A stretch of 64,000 nucleotides of DNA, from positions 1,612,001 to 1,676,000 of the forward strand of contig NZ_CP154840.1 of the NCBI RefSeq assembly GCF_047301505.1, read 5' to 3'. This DNA is from Lysinibacillus_B sp031181585 (GTDB lineage: Bacteria > Bacillota > Bacilli > Bacillales_A > Planococcaceae). Below are positions 58,923 through 64,000 of the stretch, piece after piece (position 1 is the stretch's first letter; every line of letters begins with the position of its first letter). Below the pieces are notes generated by a model. That model was not told the DNA's origin and did no database searches. It saw only the letters and a list, made by a program, of their open reading frames with translations. Made by a program: the position numbers and the translations under genes.

Positions 58923-60242
58923 TTATGCCAATCGCTTCCCGGAAGGTGTAACCCTCACTTCCTGATCGGTACCCATTTCAATATTCGTCTTCTGCATTGT
59001 AAAGAGAATCACTACACCAATGACTAACAGGCCAGCCAAGACGAACATACCTGTCTGCAGGGTAAACCAGCCTAAAATTGTCGGTCCTACGAATCCGCCA
59101 AGTGCGGCGAAGGAGTTGACAAGTGCAATACCGACAGGCGCTGTAGATTCGGTGAAGAAGAACGTTAAATAGGCAAAGAAACAGCCAGTAAATCCGTACA
59201 GCCCTGCAGACGCCAGCGATAGCATAGCAACCATCGGCCATAGGGAAGTGGCGAGTGCGCAGCCGATAAACCCTACAATGGCTACACCTAAACAGATAAT
59301 AAGATGCAGTTTATGCTTTCTTGTTTTATCGGCACTCCACCCTGTGAAGATGATAGCTGGAATACCGATCAACGATGGAAGCATCGCCATCCAGCCGATT
59401 TCCATGTTTGTTGCTGTTGTATCTGACAATGATTTAATAATTGTCGGCACCCAGAAAGATAAACCGTAAACCCCCGTATAGCCGGCAAAGTAGAAGGCGG
59501 ATAGTTTCCACACGGTTGCACCCTTTAACATTTCCCGTTTAGTCGGTTTATTGAGGCGCAGGGAGGCTCTGCGTTCGCCTTCCAGTTCACCTTCAAGCCA
59601 AGCAATTTCTTCAGGTGCCAGCCACTTAGCCTTTGCTGGGCGGTCGGTAAGGAAGAAAATTGTCACAACGCCCAGAATAAGTGCTGGAATCCCTTCTAAT
59701 ATAAACATCCAGCGCCAGCCTTCCATTCCTGACCATGCAATATTATCGATAATCCATGCAGACAGGGGAGCACCGATCAAGCCGCCGACCGGTAAAGCCA
59801 ATAGCAGCACAGCCGTTGCTTTCCCGCGTTCACGCTCTCTGAACCAGTATGTTAAATATAAAATGATACCAGGGAAGAATCCTGCTTCAGCGACCCCTAA
59901 CAGGAAGCGTAAAATGTAAAGGTGCGCAGCGGATTGTGCAAAGCCCGTTAAAATAACGATAATTCCCCAAGTAAGCATAATACGGGCGATCCAAATCCTT
60001 GCACCGACTTTGTGCATAATCATATTGCTCGGAATTTCAAAGAAGAAATAGCCGATGAAGAAGATACCAGAAAGAAGTCCAAATACTTCCGCAGTAAGAG
60101 CTAAATCTGCATTCATCTCAAGTGCGGCAAAGCCTAAATTTACCCGATCCAAGTAAGCGATTACATAAAGCACTAAAATAAACGGCAATATACGAACCAT
60201 TGTCTTTTTCGTCGTAGAAGCGGCTAATGCATGTTCATTCAT
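58923..60242 (-). CDS. MFS transporter, anion:cation symporter family
   Basis: A transporter of 439 residues with 12 membrane helices. The N-terminal half has LDRVNLGFAALEMNADLALT and LLSGIFFIGYFFFEIPSNMI, phrases typical of the ACS family of organic acid transporters, and LLGVAEAGFFPGIILYLTYW with the MFS GVAEAG motif. A central cytoplasmic loop is charged. It overlaps the CoA-transferase B gene by four bases and is the last gene of that operon. Import of a carboxylate (3-oxo acid or hydroxy acid) for activation by the CoA-transferase is the likely role. Confidence 0.9.
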   Translation of the reverse strand: MNEHALAASTTKKTMVRILPFILVLYVIAYLDRVNLGFAALEMNADLALTAEVFGLLSGIFFIGYFFFEIPSNMIMHKVGARIWIARIMLTWGIIVILTGFAQSAAHLYILRFLLGVAEAGFFPGIILYLTYWFRERERGKATAVLLLALPVGGLIGAPLSAWIIDNIAWSGMEGWRWMFILEGIPALILGVVTIFFLTDRPAKAKWLAPEEIAWLEGELEGERRASLRLNKPTKREMLKGATVWKLSAFYFAGYTGVYGLSFWVPTIIKSLSDTTATNMEIGWMAMLPSLIGIPAIIFTGWSADKTRKHKLHLIICLGVAIVGFIGCALATSLWPMVAMLSLASAGLYGFTGCFFAYLTFFFTESTAPVGIALVNSFAALGGFVGPTILGWFTLQTGMFVLAGLLVIGVVILFTMQKTNIEMGTDQEVRVTPSGKRLA

Positions 60243-60883
60243 AGAGTGACCTCCTGTCTTAGTGGGATTCCTAAAAGCTGTTGTAAATCTTCAACTGTCA
60301 AATGACCGAGCAATTCGTTGACGACAACTTCCCCATTGTCAAAGGAGAATGCGGCATATTCGGTTACTAATAAATCAATTTGTCTTATACCACTTGTCGG
60401 ATACGTCAGCTTTTCAACGATTTTCGCCTGCCCATCTTTTGCAAATAACATAGCAGCCCCGATGACCTTTTTGGCGCCAACTACAAGATCCATGGCACCC
60501 CCAACACCGAGAATCGGCTGTCCGGGTACCGCCCAGTTAGCAATTTCCCCCTTCATATTCACCTGCAAAATACCTAAAACCGCCACATCAATATGACCGC
60601 CGCGTATCATCGCGAAGGAATCGGCACTGCTGAAAAAGGAGGCGCTTTCCGTAATCGTGATCGGCTCTTTTCCAGCTGAAATTAAATCGATGTCCAGCTC
60701 CTCTTCGGATGGGGGAGGGCCCATACCAACAAGACCGTTTTCTGACTGTAAAAATACTTGCTTTCCCTCCATAAACGAGGCAACAAGTGTAGGTATACCA
60801 ACACCTAGGTTGACAACCTGCCCGTCTTCTAGTTCCTCAGCAATTCGTTTCGCAATTTTAGCACGTACATCAAGCCCTGACAT
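60239..60883 (-). CDS. scoB: 3-oxoacid CoA-transferase, subunit B
   Basis: Beta subunit, 214 residues. The catalytic glutamate lies in FLQSENGLVGMGPPPSEEEL, preceded by VVNLGVGIPTLVASF. Further marks are MIRGGHIDVAVLGILQVN, IANWAVPGQPILGVGGAMDL and KIVEKLTYPTSG. Minus-strand AGGTGATC selects ATG 60883, overlapping the A subunit gene. With subunit A it transfers CoA from succinyl-CoA (or acetyl-CoA) to a 3-oxo acid such as acetoacetate. Confidence 0.93.
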   Translation of the reverse strand: MSGLDVRAKIAKRIAEELEDGQVVNLGVGIPTLVASFMEGKQVFLQSENGLVGMGPPPSEEELDIDLISAGKEPITITESASFFSSADSFAMIRGGHIDVAVLGILQVNMKGEIANWAVPGQPILGVGGAMDLVVGAKKVIGAAMLFAKDGQAKIVEKLTYPTSGIRQIDLLVTEYAAFSFDNGEVVVNELLGHLTVEDLQQLLGIPLRQEVTL

Positions 60884-61559
60884 ATTGATCACCTGCCTTT
60901 GAATAAGCCGTTTGGATAATGTAATCGACATACACATGCGGGGTGACGATCACCTCAGGGTCCAGTTCACCAACCTCTACAATCTCATCTACTTCAGCAA
61001 TGACAATATCGGCTGCAGTTGCCATCATAGGGTTAAAGTTTCGAGCTGTCGTATGATAAGTGAGGTTTCCAAGGCGGTCCGCAGTTTTCGCCCGGATAAT
61101 CGCTACATCTCCTTTTATTGCTTTTTCAAAAATGTAGCGTTCTCCATCAATTTCACGCTCTTCCTTGCCTTTTGCCAGTTCCGTTCCAACGGCAGTTTTC
61201 GTATAAAAACCACCGATTCCGGCGCCTCCGCAGCGAATCGCTTCTGCCAATGTACCTTGTGGCAGCAGTTCAATATCGAGTTTTCCTTCTGACCAGGCAA
61301 TGACTGCTTCCCGGTTCATTGTGAAGAAGGAACCGATTGCTTTATCAATCTGTCCCTGGATAAACAACTTATGGAGACCAATACCGTGATCCCCCAAGTT
61401 ATTGCTGACAACATGCAGCCCCTTCACATCTGTTTGTGCAATGGTATCAATGACTGTTAAAGGGGAACCGGATAACCCAAAGCCGCCAGCTAAAATTTTC
61501 TGATTGTCCTTAAAGATACTCTTTAAATCGGAAACACTGTGTACTACCTTGTCTTTCAT
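60870..61559 (-). CDS. scoA: 3-oxoacid CoA-transferase, subunit A
   Basis: Alpha subunit, 229 residues. The CoA-binding glycine motif is KILAGGFGLSGSPLTVIDTI, followed by VSNNLGDHGIGLHKLFIQGQ, RCGGAGIGGFYTKTAVGTEL and NLTYHTTARNFNPMMATAAD. All are characteristic of SCOT/AtoD-type enzymes. It is the first gene of the scoA-scoB-MFS operon. The divergent tetR-like gene and a palindrome between them (61586-61597) suggest repression by that regulator. Confidence 0.93.
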   Translation of the reverse strand: MKDKVVHSVSDLKSIFKDNQKILAGGFGLSGSPLTVIDTIAQTDVKGLHVVSNNLGDHGIGLHKLFIQGQIDKAIGSFFTMNREAVIAWSEGKLDIELLPQGTLAEAIRCGGAGIGGFYTKTAVGTELAKGKEEREIDGERYIFEKAIKGDVAIIRAKTADRLGNLTYHTTARNFNPMMATAADIVIAEVDEIVEVGELDPEVIVTPHVYVDYIIQTAYSKAGDQYVRA

Positions 61560-61585
61560 TAACCTCTCCTCCCTATAGCAATACT

Positions 61586-61597
61586 AGACTGTAGTCT
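61586..61597. promoter_or_regulatory. palindrome between scoA and the tetR-like gene
   Basis: Inverted repeat AGACT-GT-AGTCT, 27 bases upstream of scoA and 50 bases upstream of the tetR-like start. It is a candidate operator for the divergent TetR protein. Confidence 0.55.
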
Positions 61598-61646
61598 GAT
61601 TTTAGTTTAAAATGAAATGGCAGTCAATACACAAAGGAGAAATAAA

Positions 61647-62234
61647 ATGGTTAAAGCAGAAAAAAAGCAGCAAAGAGGAGAAGAGAAGAGAACGCTGATA
61701 GCGACCGAGGCCCTGAAGCTTTTTAAGGAGAAGGGGTATAAAAAGGTGACAGTCGATGAAATTGTAAGTGTTTGCGGGACATCGAAAGGTTCATTCTATC
61801 ATCATTATAAATCGAAGGCTGATATTTTAAATGAGCAATTTATTATTGCAGATAAATATTACGAAAAAGTATATGAGGAGCTGCCAAAAGCAGCAGCAAA
61901 AGAACGCTTCCGCGTATTCATGGAAAAGATGTACCGCTATTTGGAAGATACATTTGGACAAGAGTTCTTAACGATTATTTATTCGACTTCTCTTGAAATG
62001 GAAACGCACGTATATTTCCGGACGCCAGACCGGAAGCTGTTTATGCTGTTTGAAAGACTGGTAGCTGAGATTTTACAGGAGCAGGAATCGAGCTTGTCTT
62101 TAGAAGAGCTGAAGGCGTCCCTCATTCAGCTTGCAATGGGCATCATCTACTACTGGTGTACATTGCACGATCCGCAGCCGCTCCATGTCAGTGCAAGCGC
62201 ACCGCTTGAGCATTTCTTGAATGGATTTCGCTGA
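61647..62234 (+). CDS. TetR/AcrR family transcriptional regulator
   Basis: A repressor of 195 residues. The HTH is KVTVDEIVSVCGTSKGSFYH followed by HYKSKADILNEQF. The C-terminal helical domain (MEKMYRYLEDTFGQEFLTII; ASLIQLAMGIIYYWCTLHD) would bind the inducer. AAAGGAG selects ATG 61647; the ten-codon longer form has no site. It lies divergent from scoA-scoB-MFS and probably regulates it. Confidence 0.9.
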   Translation: MVKAEKKQQRGEEKRTLIATEALKLFKEKGYKKVTVDEIVSVCGTSKGSFYHHYKSKADILNEQFIIADKYYEKVYEELPKAAAKERFRVFMEKMYRYLEDTFGQEFLTIIYSTSLEMETHVYFRTPDRKLFMLFERLVAEILQEQESSLSLEELKASLIQLAMGIIYYWCTLHDPQPLHVSASAPLEHFLNGFR

Positions 62235-62341
62235 GCAGAAAGAAAATGTAGAGAGACTCGAGCTTATAAGATGAAGACAATCTGTCTTTGTAAAATACTA
62301 AGTATGATATACTTCTACTAAAAAACAGAGGATCTCTCCAA

Positions 62342-63514
62342 ATGAAAGCATTCAATTATTTCCAAAAGCTGCAATATAATATTGACCTAGCGCGCATACC
62401 CATCACGATGATGCACTCTATCGTATTGATTGGTGTGCTTTTTATACAGTCGACAGTTCGTATATCGCTAAATCAAACACTGCTGTGCATTGTGTTGTTT
62501 ACTGTGTATACATTGCTGCATTGGTATTCTGACACCATCTTACTAAAAATAAAATCCTTATACTTTTATTTGCAGGGATTCATCATTTTGGTCACTGCCA
62601 TCCTGATGCCGGATGCTTCAGCGCTGATTGTACTCGGCTTGATGGCTGTTTTTATCATTCAGGGGATGTTCTATTTTCAGGAGGCAATCAAACTGGCGCT
62701 CCTTGTGCTCGGCTATATGTGCTTTTATATCACCATCATGTATTTCCATTTTGGTATGGAATATTTATGGCTGTTTATCGCCTTGTTTGTTAGTTTGTTT
62801 GTCTTTCTGAATTTAGTGCTGTATTTGTTTAATCAAAAAGATGTGGAAAATATAGAGCTACAATACTATATTAAAGAATTGGAAATCGCGAATGAGAAAA
62901 TCGAGCAATTAACGTTAAAGCATGAAAGGGAGCGAATGGCGAGAGACTTGCATGATACATTGGCACAACGGTTAGTTGGTCTGCTATTAAAATTGGATGC
63001 AAGCGAGGCACATTTAAAAAAAGGGAATGTAGAGAAAGTAGAATCTATTTTATTATCGGCAAAAGAACAGGCACGGGAATCGTTGGCCGATGCGCGGAAG
63101 GTGATTGATGATTTGCGCCTAGCAAAGTCAGATGAGTCATTTACAGAACGTGTAACCGAAGAGATGGCCCAACTGCAATATTTATATAATATTCCCATCA
63201 AACTAACGATGGAGAATATCGCTTGTACGGCTGCCGTTGAAGAACATATTTTATCGATTTTAAAGGAAGCGGTAACAAATGTTTATAAACACGCGGAGGC
63301 GACAACGATTTCAATTTTGATGAAGGAGCAAAATAGCTTCCTCATTGTACAAATTGCTGATGATGGCAAGGGAATTGAAATCAATCATGATTTAGAAAAG
63401 CAAGGTCATTACGGTATTTTGGGAATGAAAGAGCGTATCCAGCTCATGCAGGGGCAGGTAACAATCGAAAAAGAGAACGGTACGTGTATTACATTAGCAG
63501 TTCCGCTGGAGTGA
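62342..63514 (+). CDS. sensor histidine kinase, NarL/DesK type
   Basis: A membrane sensor kinase of 390 residues. Five to six membrane helices occupy residues about 18-165 (MMHSIVLIGVLFIQSTV ... LWLFIALFVSLFVFLNLVLY). A coiled linker follows (ENIELQYYIKELEIANEKIE), then the HisKA_3 domain with ERMARDLHDTLAQRLVGLLL (His near residue 204). The ATPase domain has ILKEAVTNVYKHA (N box), ADDGKGIE (G1) and GHYGILGMKERI (G2). It lies 10 bases ahead of its response regulator. The DesK-like layout suggests sensing of the membrane or cell envelope. Confidence 0.92.
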   Translation: MKAFNYFQKLQYNIDLARIPITMMHSIVLIGVLFIQSTVRISLNQTLLCIVLFTVYTLLHWYSDTILLKIKSLYFYLQGFIILVTAILMPDASALIVLGLMAVFIIQGMFYFQEAIKLALLVLGYMCFYITIMYFHFGMEYLWLFIALFVSLFVFLNLVLYLFNQKDVENIELQYYIKELEIANEKIEQLTLKHERERMARDLHDTLAQRLVGLLLKLDASEAHLKKGNVEKVESILLSAKEQARESLADARKVIDDLRLAKSDESFTERVTEEMAQLQYLYNIPIKLTMENIACTAAVEEHILSILKEAVTNVYKHAEATTISILMKEQNSFLIVQIADDGKGIEINHDLEKQGHYGILGMKERIQLMQGQVTIEKENGTCITLAVPLE

Positions 63515-63524
63515 GGGTAAGGAA

Positions 63525-64000
63525 ATGGTAAAGATATTGATAGTAGATGATCATTTAATTGTGCGTGAAGGAATCCGTCTCATTTTAGAAACCCAGGACG
63601 GCTATGAGGTGATAGGCGAGGCGGAAAATGGACAGGAAGCGCTTGTTTTGCTGGAAACTATTACACCTGATGTTATTTTATTAGATTTAAATATGCCGAT
63701 TTTAGATGGTCTCAATTTTTTGAAGAAATTTAACAGCTTAAAAAAGGGCGTTCCTGTGATTATCCTAACGACCTATAATGAACAGCACTTGCTGCTGGAA
63801 GCTGTGGAATTAGGCGTCGCAAGTTATTTATTAAAGGACACAGGAAGAGAAAAGCTATTTGCAACAATTGATGCTGCCTTGCGCGGGGAAACGCTGCTGC
63901 AGCCGGAGATGTTACAGCTGCTGCTAAAGGCTCAGGCGGAAAAGCACACACCAAAATTATTTACAGAAAAGGAATTACTCGTCCTGCAGGCGCTGGCACG
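63525..64000 (+). CDS. NarL/LuxR-type response regulator, truncated by the window edge
   Basis: Starts at ATG 63525 (GTAAGGA ahead) and runs past 64000. The receiver domain is complete: ILIVDDHLIVREGIRLILET (acidic pocket), VILLDLNMPILDGLNFLKKF (phospho-acceptor Asp), VIILTTYNEQHL (Thr), and ASYLLKDTGREKL (Lys). The visible end (FTEKELLVLQALA) is the beginning of the LuxR-type HTH. It is the cognate partner of the kinase just upstream. Confidence 0.93.
   Translation, partial: MVKILIVDDHLIVREGIRLILETQDGYEVIGEAENGQEALVLLETITPDVILLDLNMPILDGLNFLKKFNSLKKGVPVIILTTYNEQHLLLEAVELGVASYLLKDTGREKLFATIDAALRGETLLQPEMLQLLLKAQAEKHTPKLFTEKELLVLQALA

Noticed and set aside
62262..62300. GATGAAGACAATCTGTCTTTGT before the NarL-type kinase gene, resembling the repeat hairpin
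   Set aside because: Only about 20 bases resemble the repeat's hairpin and none of the other segments are present. It is more simply a small terminator of the tetR-like gene.

Overview
The window reads as chromosomal DNA of a low-GC, endospore-forming Firmicute, most likely Bacillaceae/Planococcaceae (Lysinibacillus- or Solibacillus-like). The grounds are strong AGGAGG-type ribosome binding sites with many TTG/GTG starts, two aminoacyl-tRNA synthetase genes behind T-box leaders, a TPP riboswitch on thiC, a spore photoproduct lyase, and YfzA- and YppG-like proteins. I saw no rRNA, tRNA, CRISPR array, phage module or complete insertion sequence. The genus is an inference from gene content.

Layout. 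0-9 kb: start of an MBL-fold hydrolase, a histidine phosphatase, a catalytically dead M50-like membrane protein, an ECF sigma/membrane anti-sigma pair, proS with its T-box, then small proteins including an HTH/membrane-protein pair. 9-19 kb: nitroreductase and MarR, a pentapeptide-repeat protein with an apparent ATT start, TPP riboswitch and thiC, YdeI-like and DUF2750 proteins, an amidohydrolase, YfzA. 19-23 kb: a GAF-GAF-PAS histidine kinase without a partner regulator and a TerD-VWA fusion. 23-36 kb: a large catabolic locus.

The catabolic locus has a PucR-type regulator between two operons. The rightward operon encodes a YtcJ-like amidohydrolase, a DUF3311 protein, a sodium:solute symporter, an M20-type N-carbamoyl amino acid hydrolase and a nitrilase-type amidase. 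The leftward operon encodes a class III aminotransferase, alanine dehydrogenase and CoA-acylating malonate/methylmalonate semialdehyde dehydrogenase. Together these suggest import of an amide or ureido compound, release of a beta-amino acid (beta-alanine or similar), transamination to pyruvate, recycling of alanine, and conversion of the semialdehyde to an acyl-CoA. The substrate is inferred.

36-50 kb: an RlmI-type methyltransferase, a YppG-like protein, aldo/keto reductase, splB, GNAT, thrS with its T-box, a TetR/membrane-protein divergon with twin operators and an apparently leaderless tetR, and CorA. 50-55 kb: an ECF sigma factor, a membrane protein and a three-gene ABC transporter in one overlapping operon. 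55-64 kb: a lipoprotein, a small membrane protein with an apparent ATA start, an S66 peptidase, a membrane-anchored alpha/beta hydrolase, a CoA-transferase/MFS operon with a divergent TetR, and a NarL-type two-component system running off the right edge.

The most unusual structure is a family of about 200-bp dispersed repeats. There are four copies, near 16.36, 34.43, 43.84 and 46.99 kb. They have imperfect terminal inverted repeats and an internal terminator-like hairpin, and each sits directly against the terminator stem of a neighbouring gene. Two copies are flanked on both sides by a copy of that host terminator stem (a perfect 27-bp duplication in one case, 21 of 23 in the other). One copy carries three tandem 41-bp units. 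This looks like a terminator-targeting, MITE-like element.
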